Shown here: positions 1-5,425 of the stretch, piece after piece
Layout of the letters: every line of letters begins with the position of its first letter
Numbering within the stretch: position 1 is the stretch's first letter
From: an uncultured Gemmatimonadota bacterium
GTDB lineage: Bacteria > Gemmatimonadota > Gemmatimonadetes > Longimicrobiales > Gaopeijiaceae
DNA length: 5,425 bases
Reading direction: 5' to 3'
Assembly: GCA_937136445.1 (NCBI GenBank)
Contig: CAKZOQ010000576.1
Span: 1 to 5,425, forward strand
The notes under the pieces: model-generated
Database searches by the model: none
Seen by the model: only the letters and a program-made list of their open reading frames with translations
Told to the model about the DNA's origin: nothing
Made by a program: the position numbers and the translations under genes

Positions 1-613
1 CCTTGATGGCCGCGACGATGCGGTTCATGGCGAAGATGGAGTCGAAGTCGTTGGCACTGATGATGAGCGCCCGGTGCGCGTGCTGGAGGGGTGCGGCGAA
101 TCCGCCGCACACCACGTCGCCCAGCACGTCGAAGACGACCACGTCGGCCTCCTCCAGGATGTGATGCTGCTTGAGCAGCTTCACCGTCTGGCCCACGACG
201 TAGCCTCCGCAGCCGGTTCCCGCCGGGGGTCCCCCGGTCTCCACGCACATCACCCCGGCGTAGCCCTCGTGCACGAAGTCCTCCGTGCGGAGCTCCTCGG
301 CGTGGAAGTCCACCTCGGCCAGGGTGTCGATGACCGTGGGGATCATCGACTTGGTGAGGGTGAAGGTGGAGTCGTGCTTGGGGTCGCACCCCACCTGCAC
401 CACCCGATGTCCCTGCAGCGCCAGCGCCGCCGAGAGGTTGGAGGAGGTCGTGGACTTCCCGATCCCCCCCTTCCCATAGACGGCGATCACCAGGGCCCCG
501 TCGATCTTCTCGTCGGGGTCCATGTGCATCTGCAGGCTGCCTTCGCCGTCTCCGGCGGAGTCGTTCCCGCTTCCCTTCCCGTTCACCACGGGCAACGTCG
601 TACCGCGGCTCAT
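1..613 (-). CDS. bchL: Protochlorophyllide reductase (DPOR) iron-sulfur ATP-binding protein BchL, 5' part only
   Basis: BchL is the NifH-like homodimeric ATPase of dark-operative protochlorophyllide reductase; it carries a [4Fe-4S] cluster between its subunits and delivers electrons to BchN-BchB with ATP hydrolysis. 204 codons are visible and the frame stays open to the window edge, so about the last third of a usual ~300-residue protein is missing. Seen: the DGEGS segment at residues 22-26, the P-loop GKGGIGKST at 47-55, GCDPKHDST at 75-83, and the two cluster cysteines Cys135 (GTGCGGY) and Cys169 (VVCGGFA). Their 34-residue spacing equals that of the known BchL ligands. NDFDSIFAMNRIVAAI follows near the edge. 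The ATG at 613-611 is preferred because it overlaps the bchH stop as ATGA, has a GGAG 8 nt upstream, and keeps DGEGS, which starting at Met29 or Met31 would remove. The first ~21 residues are Gly/Ser/Asp-rich and probably disordered. NifH and BchX are less likely given the near-complete match to BchL motifs. Confidence 0.97.
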   Translation of the reverse strand, partial: MSRGTTLPVVNGKGSGNDSAGDGEGSLQMHMDPDEKIDGALVIAVYGKGGIGKSTTSSNLSAALALQGHRVVQVGCDPKHDSTFTLTKSMIPTVIDTLAEVDFHAEELRTEDFVHEGYAGVMCVETGGPPAGTGCGGYVVGQTVKLLKQHHILEEADVVVFDVLGDVVCGGFAAPLQHAHRALIISANDFDSIFAMNRIVAAIK

Positions 614-3600
614 GCCGCGAACTCCGGCTCTACGCCTTCCATCCTGTCCTCCAGTTCGTCTGTGATGTCGTGCAGACGGTCGAGTGTCTCGTCGTCAGGG
701 GCCCAATAGCCCCGGTCGCAGGCCTCCACCAGTCGGGAGGCCATGCCGGCCGTGGCATGGGGGTTCAGCTCGGAGAGGCGCGCGCGCATCTCCGGATCCA
801 GCACGAAGGTCTCGCCCACCTGCTGGTAGACCCATTCGGGCACCGTGGCAGTGGTGGCGGACCAGCCCATGGCCGTCGTGACCCGGCTTTCCAGCTCCCG
901 GACCCCCTGATAGCCGTGGTCCAGCATCCCCTCGTACCAGCGGGGATTGAGGATGCGGGTGCGAGCCTCCAGGGCGATCTGCTCGTCGAGGGATCGCACC
1001 CGGGCCTCGCCGCGGGTCTCGTCTCCGATGAGGGCGGGGACGGCGCGCTCCTTTCCGCGGGACGCCAGGCGGGTGAGCCCACCCAGCGAGTCGAAGTACT
1101 GGTCCACGTCCGTGACGCCCAGCTCCACCGAATCCAGGTTCTGGAAGGTGAAGCCCACGTCGCGGAGGGCGTGCTGCATGAGCTCGGGCTGGGCCGTGGC
1201 CCGGCCGTCCGTGCCGTACGCGAAGGACTTCCGCGTGAGGAAGGCATCGGCCAGGGCGTCCTCGTCTTCCCAGACGCTCCGGTCCACCATGAGGTTCACG
1301 TTGGCCCCGTAGGCTCCCTGGGCGTTGCTGAAGACGCGGAGGGCGGCCTCCTCGAGGCTGCACCCCAGCGTTTCGGCCTGCTCCAGGGCGTGCTTGCGGA
1401 CGTAGTTGCGGTTCGTGGGCTCGTCGGCCGTGGCGGCCGCGAGGGCGGCCTCGGCCAGGAGCTTGATCTGGAGCGGAAGGAGGTCGCGGAAGACGCCCGA
1501 GGTGGTCATGACCACGTCGATGCGGGGACGGCCCAGCTCGTGCAGCGGCACGAGCGAGGCACCGGCCAGGCGACCGTAGGTGTCGAAGCGGGGCGCGGCG
1601 CCCATGAGGGCCAGGGCCTGGGCCACCGGCGCACCGTTGCGCTTCATGTTGTCCGTGCCCCAGAGGACCATGGCCACGGTCTCCGGGAGGGGCGTGCCGT
1701 CGGTGGTGGCCCGCTCCAGGAGCGCCTCCACCAGCCGATCCCCCTCGGCGCAGGCCCCGGCGTCGGGGATGCGGTAGGGGTCGAAGGCGTAGAGGTTGCG
1801 CCCGGTGGGCAAGACCTCTGGTCGTCGCAGAAGGTCGCCGCCGGGGGCCGGCGGTACGAAGCGGCCGTCCAGCGCCCGGACCAGGCCGTCCAGCTCCCGG
1901 TCGTCCCGGAGGAGGGCATCGGTCTCGGCGAGGTAGTCCACCAGGCGGCGGGCGTCCGCGGTGTCGGCGCCCAGCTCCCGGAAGATCCGGAGCGCTGCGT
2001 CGGGACCCTCGGTGGCCAGGGCGGTGAAGGGGGCCGCCAGCTCCTGTTCGGCGGGAGAGCCGTGGGCGTCCCCCGAGCGGACCCCGGGCAGGAGGTCGGC
2101 GAGAGCGGGGACGTCGCGCTCGGGTCGGCCGGCCTGCGCCACCGCCTGCAGGAGGTCGGCCCGCTCTTCGGGTCCGGCGCTCCGCCCCACCACGTGGAGT
2201 CCGTGGGGGATGAGCGAGTACTCCAGCTCCAGAAGCCGCTCCCGGAGGTAGGGGAGGAGGGTGCCGAGGTCGTCCGGTGCCGATCCCTGCCCGGCGTCGC
2301 CGTCCGGGAGGAGTCCCATGGCGTCGGCCTCCACCTGCACGGCCTCCAGCTCGGCGGCCACCGCGTCGTCGTCGGCCTCCATCCCCGCCAGCCGGTCCAG
2401 CGACGCCCGGAGGCGCACCAGACCCTTGTAGAGGCCGGCCTTGGTGACGCTGGGCGTCCGGTAGGTGACGAGGGTGGCGGCGGCCCGTCGCTTGGCCAAC
2501 GTCCCCTCCGAGGGGTTGTTGGCGGCGTACAGGTAGTAGTTGGGCACGTCGCCCAGGAGTCGGTCCGGCCAGCAGCTCCCGGAGAGACCGGTGTGCTTGC
2601 CCGGGAGGAACTCCAGCGCCCCGTGGGTCCCGAAATGGAGGTAGGCGTGGGCCCCGAAGTCCCGCTGCAGCCAACGGTAGAAGTTGGCCATGGCATGGGT
2701 GGGAGCGTAGCCGCCTTCGAAAAGGAGCCGCATGGGGTCGCCTTCGATGCCGAAGGGCGGCTGCACCCCCACGAAGACGTTCCCGAACCGCCGGCCCAGG
2801 ACGAAGAGCCCCTGCCCGTCGGTGAGTTCGCGGCCCGGGGCAGCGCCCCAGACGGCCTCGACCTCGTCCAGCCAGGACGGCGCGGAACGGAGATAGTCGT
2901 CCACGGCGGTGCGGGCGCCCACGTGGGCCGGCGTCCCGAACCGTGAGGCGTTCCCGTCGGGGCTCGTCCCCAGGACGGCCTCCCGGAGGGCGTCGGCGTC
3001 CGCGGGTACCTCCACGTCGTAGCCCTCGCCGTCCAGCCGCGCGAGCGTGGCCTGGAGGGAGGCCCAGACATCCAGGTAGGCGGCGCTTCCCACGCTCCCC
3101 GCGTTGGGCGGGAAGTTGAAGAGGACCACGGCCACCTTCCGCTGGGAGCGGGGCGTGGTCCGGAGGCCCACCATGGCGCCGATGCGGTCGGCGATGCGCT
3201 CCACCCGCTCGGGGATGGGGCTCGTGTCGGGGTGGGGACCACCAGGGCCGTCCGCCCGTCCGCCGAAGACGTGGGGCGCGATCGACCCGTCCAGCTCCGG
3301 CACGGAGACCATGAGGGCGGTCTGCAGGGGGCCGAGACCCCGGGGGTCGGCCTCCCACTCTTCCACGCTCTGGAACTCCAGCGGCACCAGCGTCAGGCAG
3401 GGGACGTCGAGCTCGGCCAGGATGCCCTGGGCGGCGTCGGCGTCGTTGTAGGCCGGCCCGCCCACCAGCGAGAAGCCGGTGAGGGAGGCCAGGGCGTCCA
3501 CCCGGGTCCGACCCTGGTCGTCCAGGAAGAAGCGCCGCATGACGTCGCGGTTGTCCAGCCCGGAGGCGAAGGCGGTGAGGACCCTCAGGCCCCGCGCCTC

Positions 3601-4443
3601 CAGGCTCCGGATCACCGCGTCGTAGTGGGCGGTGTTTCCTGCCAGGAGGTAGGAGCGCATGACCAGCAGGCCCACGGTTCCCAGCGGGTCCTCGCCCGGA
3701 GCCAGCCCGGTGGGCCGTGCCGGAAGGTCGTCCAGCGCCTCGGTGACCCCCACGCCGGGCAGGTCCGGATGGTAGAGGCCCGCGTCGGGGTAGCGGACCA
3801 GCTCGCCGGAGCCGGCGCCCAGGTCGGTGGCCCCCAGATCGGTCGGGCCGTAGCGGTCCACCAGCATGCCCAGGAGCGTCACCAGGTTGTCTTCGGACCC
3901 GGAGAGCCAGGCCTGGATGGTGAGCATGTAGGCCCGCAGGTCCTGGGCGGGGCCCGGGATGTACTTCAGGACCTTGGGGAGCGTCCGCAGCACCATCATC
4001 TGGCGCTTGCCGGAGGCGCCGCCGCCCTTCCGTTCGCCCTTGAGCTTCTTCAGGAGGGAGAGGGGGTGCCAGCGGCCGCGCTCCTCCTGGGCGGAGGCGC
4101 TCATGTCGAGCTTCCCCATCCGGGTGAGCTTCACCACGGGTCCCTCGGAGAGGATGCAGACGAGGGCGTGGTAGCGCTCCCGGTGCTCCTCCAGGACGTC
4201 CTTCACCGCCTGGGCGTGCTCCTCCAGGAAGAGCTGGCTCACCAAGACCACGTCGGTGATGCCGAGATCCGTCCGGCAGGCCTCCAGCGCCGCGGCGTCG
4301 GCGGCCCAGTCCGCGGCGACGTGTACCGACAGCTCCACTCCGGCGCCTGCCATGCGACGGCCGGCACGCTCCAGGGCCCCGATGAGGTGCCCGTTCATGG
4401 TGACGACGGTGACGCGAAAGGCGTCGGAGGTCCGTGCGGCCAT
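610..4443 (-). CDS. bchH: Magnesium chelatase large subunit BchH (complete, 1277 aa)
   Basis: BchH binds protoporphyrin IX and, driven by the AAA+ motor BchI-BchD, inserts Mg2+ to give Mg-protoporphyrin IX in the cytoplasm; it also hands the product to the methyltransferase BchM. The N-terminal ~165 residues (opening FRVTVVTMNGHLIGALERA) resemble the ChlH/BchH N-terminal domain; the rest is a CobN/Mg-chelatase domain. Visible motifs: NFPPNAG at 443-449, HFGTHGALEFLPGKH at 603-617 (His607 and Glu611 are candidate active-site residues), then GLSGSCWPDRL and YLYAANNPSEG, and WGTDNMKRNG at 928-937. The C-terminal RGYWAPDDETLDRLHDITDELEDRMEG looks complete. The length is somewhat above the ~1190 residues of Rhodobacter BchH. 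The ATG at 4443-4441 is chosen because it follows a GGAGG at 9 nt, overlaps the bchB stop, and begins the recognisable domain; the frame happens to stay open 220 codons further upstream, but that part runs through bchB and resembles nothing. CobN is excluded by the bch context and the BchH-type motif surroundings. A short tandem TDLGA-TDLGA lies at residues 201-210. Confidence 0.97.
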   Translation of the reverse strand: MAARTSDAFRVTVVTMNGHLIGALERAGRRMAGAGVELSVHVAADWAADAAALEACRTDLGITDVVLVSQLFLEEHAQAVKDVLEEHRERYHALVCILSEGPVVKLTRMGKLDMSASAQEERGRWHPLSLLKKLKGERKGGGASGKRQMMVLRTLPKVLKYIPGPAQDLRAYMLTIQAWLSGSEDNLVTLLGMLVDRYGPTDLGATDLGAGSGELVRYPDAGLYHPDLPGVGVTEALDDLPARPTGLAPGEDPLGTVGLLVMRSYLLAGNTAHYDAVIRSLEARGLRVLTAFASGLDNRDVMRRFFLDDQGRTRVDALASLTGFSLVGGPAYNDADAAQGILAELDVPCLTLVPLEFQSVEEWEADPRGLGPLQTALMVSVPELDGSIAPHVFGGRADGPGGPHPDTSPIPERVERIADRIGAMVGLRTTPRSQRKVAVVLFNFPPNAGSVGSAAYLDVWASLQATLARLDGEGYDVEVPADADALREAVLGTSPDGNASRFGTPAHVGARTAVDDYLRSAPSWLDEVEAVWGAAPGRELTDGQGLFVLGRRFGNVFVGVQPPFGIEGDPMRLLFEGGYAPTHAMANFYRWLQRDFGAHAYLHFGTHGALEFLPGKHTGLSGSCWPDRLLGDVPNYYLYAANNPSEGTLAKRRAAATLVTYRTPSVTKAGLYKGLVRLRASLDRLAGMEADDDAVAAELEAVQVEADAMGLLPDGDAGQGSAPDDLGTLLPYLRERLLELEYSLIPHGLHVVGRSAGPEERADLLQAVAQAGRPERDVPALADLLPGVRSGDAHGSPAEQELAAPFTALATEGPDAALRIFRELGADTADARRLVDYLAETDALLRDDRELDGLVRALDGRFVPPAPGGDLLRRPEVLPTGRNLYAFDPYRIPDAGACAEGDRLVEALLERATTDGTPLPETVAMVLWGTDNMKRNGAPVAQALALMGAAPRFDTYGRLAGASLVPLHELGRPRIDVVMTTSGVFRDLLPLQIKLLAEAALAAATADEPTNRNYVRKHALEQAETLGCSLEEAALRVFSNAQGAYGANVNLMVDRSVWEDEDALADAFLTRKSFAYGTDGRATAQPELMQHALRDVGFTFQNLDSVELGVTDVDQYFDSLGGLTRLASRGKERAVPALIGDETRGEARVRSLDEQIALEARTRILNPRWYEGMLDHGYQGVRELESRVTTAMGWSATTATVPEWVYQQVGETFVLDPEMRARLSELNPHATAGMASRLVEACDRGYWAPDDETLDRLHDITDELEDRMEGVEPEFAA
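622..625 (-). promoter_or_regulatory. Ribosome binding site of bchL
   Basis: A minus-strand GGAG ends 8 nt before the bchL ATG at 613 and lies inside the final codons of bchH. It supports the ATG in the ATGA overlap as the bchL start over the in-frame Met29 and Met31 codons. Confidence 0.7.
3814..3843 (-). repeat. Short in-frame tandem repeat in bchH (TDLGA x2)
   Basis: Two adjacent 15-nt units on the minus strand encode TDLGA-TDLGA at BchH residues 201-210. They differ at two third-codon positions (GAT/GAC and GGG/GGC). The repeat sits in a Gly/Asp-rich segment (DRYGPTDLG...GAGSGELVRYPD) that is probably a surface loop after the N-terminal domain. The reading frame is preserved. Confidence 0.6.
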
Positions 4444-5425
4444 CAGCGGCCCCCTCCGAAGTGGGCCTTCGCCTCGTAGAGGGTCTCCACCGAGATGGGA
4501 TGGATGCCCTGGTCGGCGGCGAAGTTCTCCGTGTTGCGCTTGGCCTTCTTCCGCACGAAGAAGGGGATCTTCTTGAGCTCGGCCTGCGCGTCCGGCGTCC
4601 AGACGGGGTCGCCGGAGGGGACGGGGTCCGGAGCCGCCGCGGCGGCGGGCTCGTGGGCCGAATCGCCGTTCCGGTGGCTCGGGTGCCCGGCGGCCGGCGC
4701 CTCGTCGAGGTCTCGCGCCTGGAAGCCCGCCCCGGCCCGGTGCGACGGGCCCTGGTCGTTGCCGAACTCGAAGTCGTCCTGGAACATGCCCAGGAGGTGC
4801 TCCTCGAGCCCCATGACCAGGGGGTGCACCAGGGTGTCGAAGAGGACGTTGGCGCCTTCCGGGCCCATGACCGGCGAATACCGCGCCGGGAAGTCCTGCA
4901 CGTGCACCGGCGCCGAGATGACGGCGCAGAAGGTCTTGAGTCGCTTGGCGATGTGTCGCTCCATCTGGGTCCCGAGGACCATCTCGGGCGCCAGCTCCTT
5001 CACGGCCGCCTCCACCTCCAGGTAGTCGTCGGTGATGAGGGGCTCGACGCCGTAGATCTTGGCGGCGGCCCGGACGTCCCGGGCGAACTCCCGGTTGTAG
5101 CACCCCAGCCCCACCACCTCGAAGCCCAGCTCCTCGGCGGCGACCCGCGCCATGGCCACGGCGTGGGTGGCGTCGCCGAAGACGAAGACCCGCTTCCCGG
5201 TGAAGTACGTGGAGTCCACCGAGCGGGAGTACCAGGGGAGGCGCGAGTCCAGGTCGGCGAGCTCGTCATCCACCTCCAGCTCGCAGATCCCGGCCACCTC
5301 CTCCACGAAGTCCCGGGTGGCGCCGATGCCGATGGGCACGACCTGGGTGTAGGGCTGGCCGAAGGTGCGCTTGAGGTAGCTCGCCGCCTGCCCGCCCACC
5401 TCCGGATAGAGGAGGACGTTGAAGT
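4443..5425 (-). CDS. bchB: Protochlorophyllide reductase (DPOR) subunit BchB, 3' part only
   Basis: BchB pairs with BchN as the catalytic heterotetramer of DPOR, which reduces the C17=C18 bond of protochlorophyllide using electrons from BchL. 326 residues are visible; about the first 200 lie beyond the window, including the Asp known from the family to ligate the N-B [4Fe-4S] cluster. The visible part opens FNVLLYPEVGGQAASYLKRTF; the GTG at 5399-5397 in this stretch is an internal Val, not a start. In visible-residue numbering, VPIGIGATRDF, WYSRSVDSTYF (~64-74), FVFGDATHA (~80-88), GTQMERH (~151-157) and a long run from SAPVHVQDFPARYSP to VHPLVMGLEEHLL are all BchB-like. The Asp of SVDS or of FGDATH may be the family's catalytic proton donor, but I cannot number it. 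A 54-residue low-complexity linker then leads to the C-terminal PCP_red-type domain (WTPDAQAELKKIPFFVR to LYEAKAHFG). The TGA at 4445-4443 shares one base with the bchH ATG. BchN or BchY/BchZ would lack this C-terminal domain. Confidence 0.97.
   Translation of the reverse strand, partial: FNVLLYPEVGGQAASYLKRTFGQPYTQVVPIGIGATRDFVEEVAGICELEVDDELADLDSRLPWYSRSVDSTYFTGKRVFVFGDATHAVAMARVAAEELGFEVVGLGCYNREFARDVRAAAKIYGVEPLITDDYLEVEAAVKELAPEMVLGTQMERHIAKRLKTFCAVISAPVHVQDFPARYSPVMGPEGANVLFDTLVHPLVMGLEEHLLGMFQDDFEFGNDQGPSHRAGAGFQARDLDEAPAAGHPSHRNGDSAHEPAAAAAPDPVPSGDPVWTPDAQAELKKIPFFVRKKAKRNTENFAADQGIHPISVETLYEAKAHFGGGR
4446..4601 (-). other. C-terminal PCP_red-type domain of BchB
   Basis: The last 52 residues of BchB, from WTPDAQAELKKIPFFVRKKAKRN to the end, match the small helical domain found at the C-terminus of BchB/ChlB (protochlorophyllide reductase 57-kDa subunit C-terminal family). 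The IPFFVR...KRNTE core followed by LYEAKAHFG is characteristic. It is intact and ends three residues before the stop codon. This domain distinguishes BchB from the related BchN, BchY and BchZ subunits. Confidence 0.85.
4453..4457 (-). promoter_or_regulatory. Ribosome binding site of bchH
   Basis: On the minus strand a GGAGG (continuing as GGAGGGGG) ends 9 nt before the bchH ATG at 4443. It lies within the last codons of bchB. Together with the TGATG stop/start overlap it fixes the bchH start and suggests that ribosomes finishing bchB reinitiate on bchH. Confidence 0.75.
4602..4763 (-). other. Low-complexity interdomain linker in BchB
   Basis: These 54 codons encode a segment rich in Ala, Pro, Gly, His and Asp, including a run of five alanines (EPAAAAAPDP), between the folded catalytic core (ending near DDFEF) and the C-terminal domain. 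No motif is visible. BchB proteins commonly carry a poorly conserved linker at this place, so this is probably a flexible tether rather than a separate functional element. Confidence 0.7.

Noticed and set aside
610..625. A possible promoter or terminator at the bchH-bchL junction.
   Set aside because: The genes overlap by four bases and no inverted repeat with a T-run or promoter-like pair was seen; the junction looks purely translational.
74..709. A 211-codon plus-strand frame opposite bchL and the end of bchH.
   Set aside because: It crosses two well-supported genes on the other strand and ends in a Ser-rich low-complexity tail; it is a shadow frame.
670..2946. A 758-codon open frame on the plus strand, antisense to bchH.
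   Set aside because: It lies wholly opposite bchH in very G+C-rich DNA, where antisense frames stay open by codon bias. Its translation is Gly/Val/His/Gln-rich without any recognisable domain.
695..3358. An 887-codon minus-strand frame inside bchH.
   Set aside because: It is a second frame of the same strand with an Arg/Gly/Pro-dominated translation typical of high-G+C shadows; the BchH frame explains the DNA.
3232..4479. A 415-codon plus-strand frame antisense to the 5' half of bchH.
   Set aside because: Composition is that of an antisense shadow, no domain is visible, and the minus-strand frame is an unambiguous BchH.
4444..5103. A 220-codon upstream extension of the bchH frame, which would make a 1497-residue protein.
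   Set aside because: The extension overlaps bchB in another frame, is an Arg/Gly/Pro-rich nonsense translation, and the ATG at 4443 has a GGAGG and starts the conserved N-terminal domain.
5397..5399. A GTG as a possible start codon of the right-hand gene.
   Set aside because: The frame continues upstream to the window edge as FNVLLYPE, which matches BchB, so this codon is an internal valine in a gene cut by the window.

Overview
The window is a G+C-rich, fully coding stretch from the bacteriochlorophyll (BChl) biosynthesis cluster of an anoxygenic phototrophic bacterium. All three genes lie on the minus strand, so transcription runs from high to low coordinates. In that order they are the 3' part of bchB (entering at 5425), a complete bchH, and the 5' part of bchL (leaving at position 1). 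No intergenic DNA, RNA gene, mobile element, CRISPR array or terminator was found.

Layout: bchB (5425 to 4443, N-terminus missing) encodes one catalytic subunit of the dark-operative protochlorophyllide reductase (DPOR). bchH (4443 to 610, complete, 1277 aa) encodes the large porphyrin-binding subunit of Mg-chelatase. bchL (613 to 1, C-terminus missing) encodes the nitrogenase-reductase-like ATPase of DPOR. The genes are packed without gaps. The bchB stop and bchH start share one base (TGATG), and the bchH stop and bchL start overlap by four (ATGA). Each downstream start has a GGAG-type ribosome binding site inside the end of the preceding gene, so translational coupling is likely.

How they work together: BchH, with BchI and BchD (not in the window), inserts Mg2+ into protoporphyrin IX, the first committed step of the (bacterio)chlorophyll branch. 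Later, BchL dimers pass electrons with ATP hydrolysis to the BchN-BchB complex, which reduces ring D of protochlorophyllide to give chlorophyllide a. One operon therefore carries an early and a later step of the same pathway.

Organism: the order bchB-bchH-bchL matches the bchF-N-B-H-L-M block known from purple Proteobacteria and from phototrophic Gemmatimonadota, whose photosynthesis genes were acquired from Proteobacteria. By inference bchN lies just beyond 5425 and bchM just below 1. The BchH sequence around its HFGTHGALEF motif resembles the purple-bacterial type from memory. High G+C and frequent GGG/GAG codons fit several lineages, so I cannot choose between a purple bacterium and a Gemmatimonadota member from the sequence alone. 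Nothing here looks like a new system. The points worth checking are modest: gene coupling, small residue departures, and variable or repeated segments.
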